Shown piece by piece: positions 44,819 through 53,236 of a DNA stretch of 64,000 bases. The notes under the pieces are model-generated. The model worked only from the letters and a program-made list of their open reading frames with translations. It was not told where the DNA came from and ran no database searches. Positions within the stretch are counted from its first letter, which is position 1. Every line of letters starts with the position of its first letter. Both the position numbers and the translations under genes were made by a program. Source of the stretch: Listeria floridensis FSL S10-1187 (lineage in GTDB: Bacteria; Bacillota; Bacilli; Lactobacillales; Listeriaceae). The DNA lies in assembly GCF_000525875.1 (NCBI RefSeq), contig NZ_AODF01000028.1, positions 1 through 64,000 of the forward strand, in the 5' to 3' direction.

Positions 44819-45808
44819 ATGAAAGACATAGACTATCATGAGGGTGATTTTGATCGTGCGCATGACAGCATCGGGAACTTGATTGGGAAAGGTGTCTGGG
44901 GTAAGGGCGCGATTGATGAGCTGAAAAAAGCGTCGAAGAACTTGGATGAAGCGGAGGAAGACATTCGGAACTTGGATCATGATGGAGCGATTTCATTCAG
45001 CCATACAAGTTCAGAGAAAGAACTGCAGGAGCTGTTTGAGGATTTTGAGGTGTTGCACCAGTTTTCTGAGCGGGTGGATGAACTTGTTCATACGAAAATA
45101 GATCGGCCGTTTTTTGAAGACTTGGATCAGTTTGTGGAAGGCATGCGGAATTTGGATGCCTCTAAGTTTACGACCACAAATCGGATTGGAGCGACGAAAA
45201 CGGAAACGGTTTTTGTGAATAGTTATACGCAGGAACAGCGGGAAGTGCCGAAAACTGAAGTGACCATGGATGATTTGTTTAGCGGGAGTAATGTGTACGC
45301 GGATCGGTTGAAAAACCAGTTTCAGGCGTGGAAGAAGTTGAATCCGGATGAGACGGTTTCAGAGAACGATTTTCGAGCGGCGATGCTGAACACGCGTGCG
45401 TTTGCGTATACGTCGATTCAGGATGAACAGGAGAAGAAGGAGTTTTGGGTGAATGTTGCGGCGACGGTTGCGATCGTCGGGGTTGCGATTTTTTGCCCGC
45501 CAGCAGGACTCGTGCTTGGGGCGGCTTATGGCAGTCTAGAAATGAGCGCGGCAGTGACGGGAAAAGATTGGCTGACGGGGCGTGAGATGGCTACGTCGGA
45601 ACGCGCAGTACGCGGGGCGTTTTCGCTGTTTGACCTAGTTCCGGGCGTGAAGGCGCTGTCTGACGGGACGCGAGAGGCGGTGTCGCAAGCGGAGGATTTG
45701 GCTCGGATTGAGAAGAATCAAATCATTCCTTATTTCAACACAAACAAAAAACCGTGCGAACAACTCCACATTCGGAGTCATTCACACGATTTTCATCATT
45801 TCTTATGA
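44819..45808 (+). CDS. Polymorphic toxin-like protein, PT-TG linker, C-terminus lost
   Basis: A 329-residue protein. The first 130 residues are helical and highly charged, as in LXG-like or T7SS substrates, with no signal peptide. A hydrophobic helix follows (VNVAATVAIVGVAIFCPPAGLVLGAAYG, about 210-240). After it, a pre-toxin TG-type linker (TGREMATSERAVRGAFSLFDLVPGVKAL, about 250-280) normally introduces a C-terminal toxin domain. Here the frame runs only 40 more residues. The last 25 codons read through the transcription terminator of the convergent lysP gene. The toxic domain is thus missing, and this is probably a decayed or orphan toxin cassette. GAGGTG precedes the ATG. No immunity gene is seen. 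Confidence 0.75.
   Translation: MKDIDYHEGDFDRAHDSIGNLIGKGVWGKGAIDELKKASKNLDEAEEDIRNLDHDGAISFSHTSSEKELQELFEDFEVLHQFSERVDELVHTKIDRPFFEDLDQFVEGMRNLDASKFTTTNRIGATKTETVFVNSYTQEQREVPKTEVTMDDLFSGSNVYADRLKNQFQAWKKLNPDETVSENDFRAAMLNTRAFAYTSIQDEQEKKEFWVNVAATVAIVGVAIFCPPAGLVLGAAYGSLEMSAAVTGKDWLTGREMATSERAVRGAFSLFDLVPGVKALSDGTREAVSQAEDLARIEKNQIIPYFNTNKKPCEQLHIRSHSHDFHHFL
45743..45788 (-). terminator. Terminator of lysP
   Basis: On the minus strand CGTGTGAATGACTCC pairs with GGAGTTGTTCGCACG (two mismatches, loop of six), followed by GTTTTTTG. It lies inside the end of the convergent toxin-like frame. Confidence 0.65.
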
Positions 45809-47258
45809 TCAAACTTCGCTTCGTCAAGCGGGACGATTTTCGTTTTCCTAGCCAGTTTATACGACAGCCAGAAAATCAGGAATATCGGAAGTCCGATATA
45901 GGAAATCCCAATTTTTTGCCACCAATCAGGGTTTGTCAGTTCAGGGTTTAAAAACGACTGATAATCCTGACCAACGATAACGAGAATGCACAATATAAGA
46001 GCAAGAATCGGACCGAATGGGAAAAACTTCGCCCGGTATTTCAGCTCGGAAAGGTCATGGCCTTGTTTGATAAACGCTTTGCGGAATCGGTAGTGGCTGA
46101 TGGCAATTCCAACCCATGCGATGAAGCCTGTTAAACCGGATGCGCTTAAAAGCCAAGTGTAAATCACAGTCCCGTTTTCGCTTAATGTCGTGACAAAGGT
46201 GAGCGCACCGACAATTGTTGTCACAACGAGAGCAGCCATCGGGATACCGCGCTTGTTGACCTGAGCAAGGAACTTCGGCGCTTTGCGATCTTTTGCCATC
46301 GACCAAAGCATCCGCGTTGATGCATATAAACCGGAATTCCCAGCCGATAATACGGAAGTCAAAATAACGGCATTCATAACGGAAGCGGCAAAGGCAAGCC
46401 CCGCTTTCTCAAAAACAAGCGTGAATGGCTGATCGCAACGTCTGTTGCTTCTCCGCCAAGAAGGTTCGGACTTGTATAAGGAATAATTAAGCCAATTACG
46501 AAAATCGCAAAAATATAAAAGAGCAAAATCCGCCAGAAAACTTGTTTGATCGCCTTTGGAACACTTTTTTCTGGGGTTGCACTTTCGCCGGCTGCGATAC
46601 CGACAAGTTCGGTTCCTTGGAAGGAAAATCCAGCGATTAAGAACGTTCCTAGAATTGCAAAGAATCCGCCTTTAAATGGTGCTTCTCCTAGTGTAAAGTT
46701 TTTAAAGCCGATGAATTCACCGCCGAGGATACCAAAAATGGTTAAAACACCGATGATCAAAAAGACGATAACGGTGACCACTTTGATGATCGAAAACCAA
46801 TATTCGCTTTCACCGTAAGCTCGAACTGAAAGAGCATTAAGTCCAAATATTAAAATGAGGAAAATGCTGCTCCACAGCCACGCCGGAGTGTGGGGGAACC
46901 AAAATTGTACGATGATTGCGGCTGTAGAAATGTCAACCGCGAGGGTGATCGCCCAGTTAAACCAATAGTTCCACCCAAGTGCAAAACCGAAAGCCGGATC
47001 AACGAAGCGGGTAGCATACGTACTGAACGAACCGGAAACCGGCATATATGTAGCCATTTCGCCAAGGCTTGTCATTAAAAAGAAGACCATAAGTCCAATT
47101 GCCGCATACGCAACAAGCGCTCCACCCGGTCCTGCCGTTGCGATCGCATTTCCGCTCGCAAGAAACAGCCCTGTTCCAATCGAACCACCGATCGCGATCA
47201 TCGATAAATGACGCGTCTTTAGCGAACGCTTAATTTCTCCGCTTGATTTGTTTGCCAT
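45796..47258 (-). CDS. lysP: Amino acid permease, probably lysine-specific (frameshifted)
   Basis: An APC family permease of about 487 residues. The first part (47258-46374) begins MANKSSGEIKRSLKTRHLSMIAIGGSIGTGLF, the usual LysP start. The second part begins near NAVILTSVLSAGNSGLYASTRML. They are joined when one C is added at about 46432, giving SPFTLVFEKAGLAFAASVMNAV. I chose ATG 47258 because GGGAGAG precedes by 7 bases. Upstream there is a lysine riboswitch on the same strand, which strongly indicates lysine as substrate. About 12 membrane helices are visible. Confidence 0.9.
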
Positions 47259-47313
47259 AATAAAACTCTCCCTCGTTGTATGATTATTCGCACTGCAACA
47301 GGATTTTAGTGAA

Positions 47314-47600
47314 TAAAAAACCACCCGCTTCGCTATCAGAAGAGGGTGGATAAAATTTAATCAGCATCATTCATCCTTGTCAGATAGCGCACCTGCTAAA
47401 AATGACTTTTTTAGCAGCAGTCCAGCCGTTTTCACGTACTGTCCCAGCAAAATAAATCGCCAAAATTTATTTCACTTCGGCAAATCTCCTGTTCTGTTCC
47501 CATCAATGGTGTTTCGCGCACCTCAAGAAGCATACTAGTGATCTTTGCAACCTCTACCTCACCGTTTAATAGGATGAGGATTTGTTTTCAGTTGTCAGGG
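47314..47600 (-). promoter_or_regulatory. Lysine riboswitch (L-box) with terminator
   Basis: On the minus strand the leader contains GAGGTAGAGGTTGCAAAG (around 47545-47562), an AGTA (about 47536), GGAGATTTGCCGAAGTGA (about 47472-47490) and GCTGGGAC (about 47441-47448), in the order of the L-box aptamer core. A terminator hairpin follows: CCACCC...GGGTGG with TTTTTT (47314-47349), 55 bases before lysP. The switch would stop transcription of the permease when lysine is bound. Confidence 0.88.
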
Positions 47601-47623
47601 TTCAAATGCAAGAACCTTTTTCT

Positions 47624-47652
47624 ATAGTAAAGCAAATAGCCGGATAAATCAA
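47624..47652 (-). promoter_or_regulatory. Promoter of the lysine riboswitch-lysP transcript
   Basis: On the minus strand TTGATT (47652-47647) and TACTAT (47629-47624) are separated by exactly 17 bases. Transcription would begin near 47617, just upstream of the L-box. Confidence 0.7.
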
Positions 47653-47695
47653 CCCCGATTCGTAAAAATTTAGGCATTCATCAAGTTGACAAACC

Positions 47696-47724
47696 AGAGT
47701 GATGCCTTTAAACTTAAATGTATA
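47696..47724 (+). promoter_or_regulatory. Promoter candidate of the MutS2-like leader transcript
   Basis: TTGACA (47696-47701) and TAAACT (47719-47724) are separated by 17 bases. The start would lie near 47731, giving a 290-base untranslated leader. Confidence 0.55.
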
Positions 47725-47774
47725 GAAAGTCATTTTTGCGTCCTTATATAAAATTAACCGAGGTGCTTTTTGTG

Positions 47775-47872
47775 AGTGTTGTTAAATCTTAATTTAGGAA
47801 CTGAATAGCAGAAGTAAAAAAAATTCTCGTTTTGAGGCTTATTTCTGCTCGCCTAAAGAAGATACCAACACT
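47775..47872 (+). ncRNA. Nested structured RNA in the MutS2-like leader
   Basis: Four nested helices can be read directly: 47775-47781 with 47866-47872, 47786-47790 with 47859-47863, 47794-47798 with 47852-47856, and 47807-47817 with 47839-47849 (11 bp with one G-U). Another pair follows (CATCTAT 47885-47891 with ATAGATG 47923-47929) and then two terminators. There is no match to T-box, L-box, SAM or Mn elements that I recognise. The strand is inferred from the promoter at 47696. The complement would also fold. Confidence 0.45.
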
Positions 47873-47938
47873 TTCTAAAATACGCATCTATTTTTATGCC
47901 CTTTTTTGGAGCAAAACGATTTATAGATGATATTTAGA

Positions 47939-47969
47939 AACTGCAGGGAATCTGAACTGCAGTTTTTTT
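47939..47969 (+). terminator. First leader terminator
   Basis: AACTGCAG (47939-47946) pairs with CTGCAGTT (47957-47964), followed by T7. It lies between the promoter candidate and the MutS2-like gene, so read-through is needed for expression. Confidence 0.7.
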
Positions 47970-47977
47970 GTGGACGC

Positions 47978-48002
47978 AAACGGAGGTGTCTTCCGTTTTT
48001 TC
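47978..48002 (+). terminator. Second leader hairpin
   Basis: AAACGGA (47978-47984) pairs with TCCGTTT (47992-47998) and a T-rich tail follows. It stands 20 bases before the start codon, close to the RBS. Confidence 0.55.
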
Positions 48003-48020
48003 TTGAAAGGAGAACGAAAG

Positions 48021-49916
48021 ATGAATACAAATACCTTTGAAAAATTAGAATATCCTAGTTTAATCGAACGATTAGCTGAAAATTGTGTTAGCGATATGGC
48101 AAAAGAACGGGCAGAAGAACTTCTCCCTTATAAAAATAGTCGCGTAATCAAACAAAAATTGGCTGAAACAACAGAAGCCCGTAAAATTTTAGATACGGGG
48201 CAAAATTTGCCGCTATTTGGTGCGAGTAAAATCAAACAACTAATCACAAAACTTGAAAAAAGTTTTGAACTTACGCCGCAAGAATTAACAGAAATTGCGG
48301 ATTTTCTAAGAAGTACTCGTCGCGTCGGTCAATTTTTAACAAAAAATGAAGGAATTGCCCCAAGCCTTGCCGGGTACGCGTCAAGCATCACAACTTTTCT
48401 TGAGATTGAAGAAGAAATATACGCAGCGATTAGAAACGGCGAGGTAGATAGTGCTGCTAGTTCGGGCTTACGCAAAGCAAGAAAAGCGCTACTCGACAAC
48501 CAAGCAAAAATCACAGGCAAGCTTGATAAATTTATGAAGAATAGTGAAAACAAAAAATACATCCAAGAGTTTTTTGTAGCCAACAAAAATGAACGCTATA
48601 CAATTCCAATCAAAGCGAGCTTTCAAAAATTTGTCCGCGGCACGATCATTGAAACCTCAAGTAAAGGAACAACAGTGTTTATTGAACCAGAAAGCGTGAC
48701 AAAACTAAACGACGAACAAATGGCTTTAAAAGGTATTGAACAAGCAGAAATCTACCAAATTCTTTCAACCCTTGCCGGAGCAGTCTTCGCTGAATTAGCC
48801 GGCATCAAACACAACATTGATGTCATGACAGAATTCGATTTCATTTTCGCAAAAGGAAAATTGTCACGCCAAATGGAAGCTTCCGAGCCGAAAGTGAATC
48901 AAACCGGCATTATTGAACTTAAACAAGCACGCCATCCGCTGCTGGATTCTAAAAAAACGGTTCCGCTTGATTTCATCTTAGGCGAATCTTACCGCAGCTT
49001 AATTATTACCGGACCAAATGCTGGAGGAAAAACAGTAGTCTTAAAAACAGTCGGTTTGTTAACCTTAATGATGATGACAGGGCTCCATATCCCAGCCGAA
49101 AGTGAATCCAAGCTGTCCGTCTTTGAACGCGTCTTTGTAGACATTGGCGATAATCAAAGCATTGAAAATGCACTAAGTACCTTTTCATCACATATTCAAA
49201 ATACAGCAAGCATTCTCTCACAGTTGAATGACCGTTCGCTTGTCTTGTTTGATGAAATTGGAAGTGGAACGGAACCAAACGAAGGGGCCGCTCTTGCGAT
49301 TGCTATTTTAGAAGAATGCTACCGAAAAGGTGCGATCACAGCGGCGTCCACTCATTACGCAGAAATTAAACGTTACGGGGCAACACATCCCGACTTCATG
49401 AATGCACGAATGGCCTTTGATTCGGTTACGCTCGAACCGAAATACAAATTGATCATTGGTGAATCTGGCGAAAGCAACGCGCTTTACATTGCACGTAAAA
49501 TGAAATTAAATCCCAAAGTGATTCGGCAAGCGGAAACGTACATTACGACGAAAGATTACCATTTCGAAAAAATCAATTTCCATCGAAAAACTGAGCAAAT
49601 CGAAGAAAAGCCAGCATTAGAGCTTGAAAAAGGCGATCGTGTTCAGTTACTTGAAACGGGTGAAGTTGGTCTTGTGTATACCGCAAAAGATCACTTTGCT
49701 GTGATTGATGTAGACGGGAAGAAGCAGGAAGTTCAAGTAAAACGCTTAAAACTCGTGATGAAGGCAGCGGAACTTTATCCTCAAGGTTATGATCTTGACC
49801 AGCTTTTTACTAGTTTTGAAGAACGAAAAGAAGCACATGACTTTGCACGCGGATCGAAAAAAGCTTTGCGACGCGTCCAAAAAGAAATAAAAACTAGTTT
49901 GAAGGATCAATCATAA
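48021..49916 (+). CDS. MutS2-like ATPase without Smr domain
   Basis: A 631-residue protein of the MutS family. The N-terminal core and clamp (about 1-300) have MutS2-type features (ETSSKGTTVFIEPE). The ATPase has Walker A ITGPNAGGKTVVLK (about 332-345) with SGLHIPA-like TGLHIPAESE, Walker B LVLFDEIGSGTEP (about 415) and the signature STHYAEIKRY. The C-terminus has a small beta domain (KGDRVQLLETGEVGLVY) but no Smr nuclease, whereas true MutS2 is about 785 residues with Smr. It is therefore a shorter paralogue, and its role is probably not mismatch repair. I chose ATG 48021 after AAAGGAG. The earlier frame runs through the terminator hairpin. Confidence 0.88.
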   Translation: MNTNTFEKLEYPSLIERLAENCVSDMAKERAEELLPYKNSRVIKQKLAETTEARKILDTGQNLPLFGASKIKQLITKLEKSFELTPQELTEIADFLRSTRRVGQFLTKNEGIAPSLAGYASSITTFLEIEEEIYAAIRNGEVDSAASSGLRKARKALLDNQAKITGKLDKFMKNSENKKYIQEFFVANKNERYTIPIKASFQKFVRGTIIETSSKGTTVFIEPESVTKLNDEQMALKGIEQAEIYQILSTLAGAVFAELAGIKHNIDVMTEFDFIFAKGKLSRQMEASEPKVNQTGIIELKQARHPLLDSKKTVPLDFILGESYRSLIITGPNAGGKTVVLKTVGLLTLMMMTGLHIPAESESKLSVFERVFVDIGDNQSIENALSTFSSHIQNTASILSQLNDRSLVLFDEIGSGTEPNEGAALAIAILEECYRKGAITAASTHYAEIKRYGATHPDFMNARMAFDSVTLEPKYKLIIGESGESNALYIARKMKLNPKVIRQAETYITTKDYHFEKINFHRKTEQIEEKPALELEKGDRVQLLETGEVGLVYTAKDHFAVIDVDGKKQEVQVKRLKLVMKAAELYPQGYDLDQLFTSFEERKEAHDFARGSKKALRRVQKEIKTSLKDQS

Positions 49917-49962
49917 ATACGTTTTACTGCTCAATTTAGACAAGTTCTGCTAATTGCTCAAA

Positions 49963-50007
49963 TGGAAAAAACATTTCGCTTCAATTAAGGAGTGGAATGT
50001 TTTTTTG
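49963..50007 (+). terminator. Terminator of the MutS2-like gene
   Basis: AAAAAACATTTCGCTTC pairs with GGAGTGGAATGTTTTTTT with a few wobbles. It lies 47 bases past the stop. Confidence 0.7.
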
Positions 50008-50140
50008 CTATTAAGAAAATTAATAATGAAGATTAATAATAACTATTTTTATTAATAATAATTCTCCCTTATAATTAAAAAAGTAAATAAGAAATCGATT
50101 ATTCCTAAAGAATGTTTTAATTGAATTAGGGGGAAGAAAA

Positions 50141-51139
50141 ATGTTAATGATAATGAAAAAGAAAAGTTTCTGGATAGCTGCTGTGACGACGCTTGCGTGC
50201 TCGCTATTAGGGAAATATTTAGCCCTTCTGCCAGGTTTTAGCTTGGTTGGAGCACTTGTGATTGCTTTGCTTGCAGGAATGTTGATGCAAACCGCGAGTC
50301 CTATTATTTATGCGAGTGCAGAAGGAATCGGCTTCATTTCGAATAAATTTCTACGCTTTGGTATTATTTTACTTGGATTTCGTTTGAACCTTTATACACT
50401 TGCAGAGTCAGGCGTAAAAACAATTTTACTTGCTTGTCTAGTCGTTACTGGAACGATTTTACTTACTTACTGGTTATGTAAAAAATTAGGCGTTGAGGAT
50501 AAACTTGCGATACTAACTGCGAGCGGTACAGGAATTTGCGGGGCTGCTGCTGTGATGGGTGTTTCGCCGCAAGTTAAAGCAGATCGAGATGACTCCGTTT
50601 TGGCCGTTGCCGTCGTTTGCATTCTCGGAACCGTATTCACATTGATTGAAATCGGATTGAAGCCACTTTTAGGGCTCACGAATCAACAGTTTGGGGTAAT
50701 GACTGGCGCTTCGCTACATGAAATTGCTCATGCGGTCGCAGCAGGCGGTTCTGCGGGAACGATTAGCCTAGATGCCTCTCTTATTACCAAGTTGTCGCGT
50801 GTCATTTTGCTAGCACCTGTCGCTCTTTTCATCGGCATTTGGTTTCAACGTAAAAATACATCTGGTCAAAAAGAAAAAGGGAAACTGCCAATCCCTTGGT
50901 TCATGGGTGGATTCCTTCTTTCAAGTGCAATCGGAAGCTTCCTGCCAATTCCTGATTCCGTAATCAACTGGCTTGTAAGTGCCGCTTATATCTTGCTTGG
51001 AATGGCAATGGCCGCGCTTGGAATGAGCGTGAACTTCAAAGTAATCCTTGAGCGCGGTGGCAAAGTTTTCCTTGCTGCTGGAATTAGCTCCATAGTGTTA
51101 ATGCTGTTTTCGATTGGTGCAGCAAAACTATTCTTTTAA
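50141..51139 (+). CDS. YeiH family putative sulfate exporter (UPF0324)
   Basis: A 332-residue membrane protein with about 10 helices. Family features are RFGIILLGFRLNL, TASGTGICGAAAVMG, GASLHEIAHAVAAG and LGMSVNFK near the end. Members are annotated as putative sulfate exporters without firm biochemical proof. It is followed after 15 bases by a LysR regulator, the same pairing as yeiH-yeiE in other bacteria but in one direction here. Confidence 0.88.
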   Translation: MLMIMKKKSFWIAAVTTLACSLLGKYLALLPGFSLVGALVIALLAGMLMQTASPIIYASAEGIGFISNKFLRFGIILLGFRLNLYTLAESGVKTILLACLVVTGTILLTYWLCKKLGVEDKLAILTASGTGICGAAAVMGVSPQVKADRDDSVLAVAVVCILGTVFTLIEIGLKPLLGLTNQQFGVMTGASLHEIAHAVAAGGSAGTISLDASLITKLSRVILLAPVALFIGIWFQRKNTSGQKEKGKLPIPWFMGGFLLSSAIGSFLPIPDSVINWLVSAAYILLGMAMAALGMSVNFKVILERGGKVFLAAGISSIVLMLFSIGAAKLFF

Positions 51140-51154
51140 AAGGAGGTTTCCCAT

Positions 51155-51976
51155 ATGTTCCAACTACTTGAAACTTTTATCACGGTTTACGAAACCAATA
51201 ATTTTACTAAAGCTGCAAATGCGCTCTATATTTCCCAGCCGACCATCTCCGTCCACATTGAAAAGCTTGAAAAGGAACTAGGTGTCAAATTGTTTGAACG
51301 AAACCGCCACAATCGTATCTCGAAAACAGCTGCGGCAGACTTGTTCTATCAGAAAGCCAAACAAATTTGTAATGACTGGGAAAAAACTAAACAAGATTTA
51401 CTTGCTGCCTCAGGAGAAGCCAGAAGAACATTCAAGATAGCAGCTTCGCAAACCGTCGGCGGATATTTGTTGCCACAGATTCTTTCAAATTTACAAGCCC
51501 TCCATTCGGATGTAGACTTTGAGCTGATGCTCGACAATTCGACGAATGTCTACAAAACCGTGCATATGCTTGAAGCTGATATCGGCTTAGTAGAATCGCC
51601 CGAAGTGTATCCCGATATAACGCGTAAAGTCTTCATGCAGGATGAGCTTGTTGTGATCGGCGATCGTCATTTGACACGCTGGATTTTGCGTGAACCGGGT
51701 TCTGGGATTCGCCAGTATACGGATGAATATTTTAAGAATGAAGAAATTATTCCGGCTGAACAGATGATGGCGAGCAGCAATGCGATTATTTTAGATTTAG
51801 TGAAGCAGGGATTCGGTCGCTCTCTACAATCCAAACTTGCGATTGCGGGAATATCGGAACCAGTGCAACCGACGAATCTTACTAGACCGCTTTATTTAAT
51901 TACACTCGATACTGCAACTGGAAATGAAGAAATTACGCAAGATATATTTGAATTGTTAAGCGGATTAGATCACTAA
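51155..51976 (+). CDS. LysR family transcriptional regulator
   Basis: A 273-residue regulator, slightly short for the family (about 300). The HTH is at the N-terminus (NFTKAANALYISQPTISVHIEKLEKELGVKLF), followed by a periplasmic-binding-like effector domain with FKIAASQTVGGYLLPQIL. AAAGGAGG precedes the ATG, and it overlaps the operon of the YeiH gene. It probably regulates the exporter gene, perhaps in response to a sulfur or amino acid signal. The stop codon lies within the stem of the terminator. Confidence 0.9.
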   Translation: MFQLLETFITVYETNNFTKAANALYISQPTISVHIEKLEKELGVKLFERNRHNRISKTAAADLFYQKAKQICNDWEKTKQDLLAASGEARRTFKIAASQTVGGYLLPQILSNLQALHSDVDFELMLDNSTNVYKTVHMLEADIGLVESPEVYPDITRKVFMQDELVVIGDRHLTRWILREPGSGIRQYTDEYFKNEEIIPAEQMMASSNAIILDLVKQGFGRSLQSKLAIAGISEPVQPTNLTRPLYLITLDTATGNEEITQDIFELLSGLDH

Positions 51977-51987
51977 TCCGCTTTTGT
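51958..51987 (+). terminator. Terminator of the YeiH-LysR operon
   Basis: AAGCGGATTA pairs perfectly with TAATCCGCTT, followed by TT. The stem covers the last codons of the LysR gene. Confidence 0.8.
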
Positions 51988-52012
51988 TTGTCGTTTAAGA
52001 AAGATAAATTAT

Positions 52013-52041
52013 TTGACAAAAGGTCTGCTTCTACCTATGAT
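52013..52041 (+). promoter_or_regulatory. Promoter of the hxlR-like gene
   Basis: TTGACA (52013-52018) and TATGAT (52036-52041) are separated by 17 bases. The GATAGCTATAAATT nearby may hold an operator. Confidence 0.7.
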
Positions 52042-52073
52042 AGCTATAAATTGATAGGGGGGCGGATTCTGTT

Positions 52074-52442
52074 ATGTCAAGAAAAATCTATAATTGTGAA
52101 AACGGCTGCTCTGTTGAATCAACGTTGCAAATTATTTCTGGTCGCTGGAAAAGTGTACTTTTGTATCATTTAATTTTTGAAGGTGAACATCGTTACAGTG
52201 AGCTTCAAAGATTTATTCCTGGTGTCACAAGGAGAATGCTCTCGCTTCAACTGAAAGACTTGGAAAGCGATGGTTTGATTTACCGGAAAGTGATGCAAGA
52301 AAAACCGCTTCGTGTTGCTTATGGTGTAACCGAATATGGTTTATCGCTTAAACCTGTCATTGAAGTGCTCTATGACTGGGGCGAAACCTATAATAAGAAA
52401 AATGCTGGCAGACTTGAAGAAGAATGCTTGGTTTATTATTGA
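52074..52442 (+). CDS. HxlR family transcriptional regulator
   Basis: A 122-residue winged-helix regulator. It has CENGCSVESTLQIISGRWKSVLLYHL, the typical opening with a conserved Cys, then RYSELQRFIPGVTRRMLSLQLKDLESDGL (recognition helix). HxlR proteins such as YodB and HypR sense electrophiles or disulfide stress with the N-terminal Cys. It lies upstream of an alcohol dehydrogenase/quinone oxidoreductase and other redox-type genes, which could be its targets. It is followed by its own terminator. Confidence 0.9.
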   Translation: MSRKIYNCENGCSVESTLQIISGRWKSVLLYHLIFEGEHRYSELQRFIPGVTRRMLSLQLKDLESDGLIYRKVMQEKPLRVAYGVTEYGLSLKPVIEVLYDWGETYNKKNAGRLEEECLVYY

Positions 52443-52444
52443 CT

Positions 52445-52473
52445 AAAAAACGCCTATTTGGGCGTTTTTTTTA
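52445..52473 (+). terminator. Terminator of the hxlR-like gene
   Basis: AAAAAACGCC pairs with GGCGTTTTTT over a short loop, followed by TT. Confidence 0.8.
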
Positions 52474-52492
52474 TAAGGAGCGAGAACATAGT

Positions 52493-53140
52493 TTGATTAC
52501 AAATATAAACGACTTATATGATAAGTTAAGCGAAGAAATGGATCACTCAACTTGGTGGGATACCGAAACCCAATGGGAGATCGTCGTTGGAGCAGTTCTC
52601 GTCCAAAATACCAATTGGAAGAATGTAGACTACTCGCTTGCGAACATTGCGGCTGCTACCCAATTTGATCCAGTAAAATTAGCTGCTGCAAGTAAAACGG
52701 AGCTGGAAGAGTGGATTCGTCCAAGTGGGTTTTACAAGAACAAATCGCAGACATTACTTGCACTTTTTGCTTGGCTTAAAACGTATCACTTTAATCTTGA
52801 AGCAATTGAAAAACAAGAACAATCCGTATTACGCGAAAAGCTTCTCGAAATCCGCGGGATAGGACCGGAAACGGCAGATGTTTTGCTGGTGTATGTCTTT
52901 AATAAGGTGGCATTTATTGCTGACCGCTATGCTCAGCGAATTTTTCAACGGCTAGGTGTGGAAGAGAAGCTGAATTATGACAAGTTGCAGCGCATTGCGC
53001 CGCTTCCTTCTGGATTCACAAACGGACAAGCAAGGCAATTTCATGGCTGGTTGGTTGATTACGGACAGATTTATTTGAAATCAGATGAAGCTTGGGAGCA
53101 AGGGTTTTTAAGGGATTTTAATTTGTTAGTCTCAAACTAG
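52493..53140 (+). CDS. HhH-GPD DNA glycosylase, MagIII/endonuclease III-like
   Basis: A 215-residue base-excision glycosylase. The helix-hairpin-helix is EIRGIGPETADVLLVY and the catalytic Asp lies in VAFIADRYAQRIF. The Lys of endonuclease III is a Glu here (GPETAD), as in the 3-methyladenine glycosylase III branch, and there is no Cys-rich iron-sulfur cluster at the C-terminus. I therefore favour 3-methyladenine type activity. The start TTG 52493 has AAGGAG 12 bases upstream. The upstream ATG lies inside the preceding gene and a terminator. Confidence 0.8.
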   Translation: MITNINDLYDKLSEEMDHSTWWDTETQWEIVVGAVLVQNTNWKNVDYSLANIAAATQFDPVKLAAASKTELEEWIRPSGFYKNKSQTLLALFAWLKTYHFNLEAIEKQEQSVLREKLLEIRGIGPETADVLLVYVFNKVAFIADRYAQRIFQRLGVEEKLNYDKLQRIAPLPSGFTNGQARQFHGWLVDYGQIYLKSDEAWEQGFLRDFNLLVSN

Positions 53141-53236
53141 GCAGGAGGTATAAAAAAATTCCCTCATTTACTTTCCTAAAAAAACGACTTATTCTGTAAG
53201 TGTTAAAGAAATCCAACTCATTTAGGAGGAGATACC

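Noticed and set aside
44697-44996. Cysteine- and histidine-rich minus-strand ORFs at the toxin start
   Set aside because: They are complementary to the charged N-terminus of the toxin-like protein and lack ribosome-binding sites.
47696-48002. T-box leader for the MutS2-like gene
   Set aside because: The invariant T-box sequence (AGGGTGGNACCGCG) and a specifier loop are not present.
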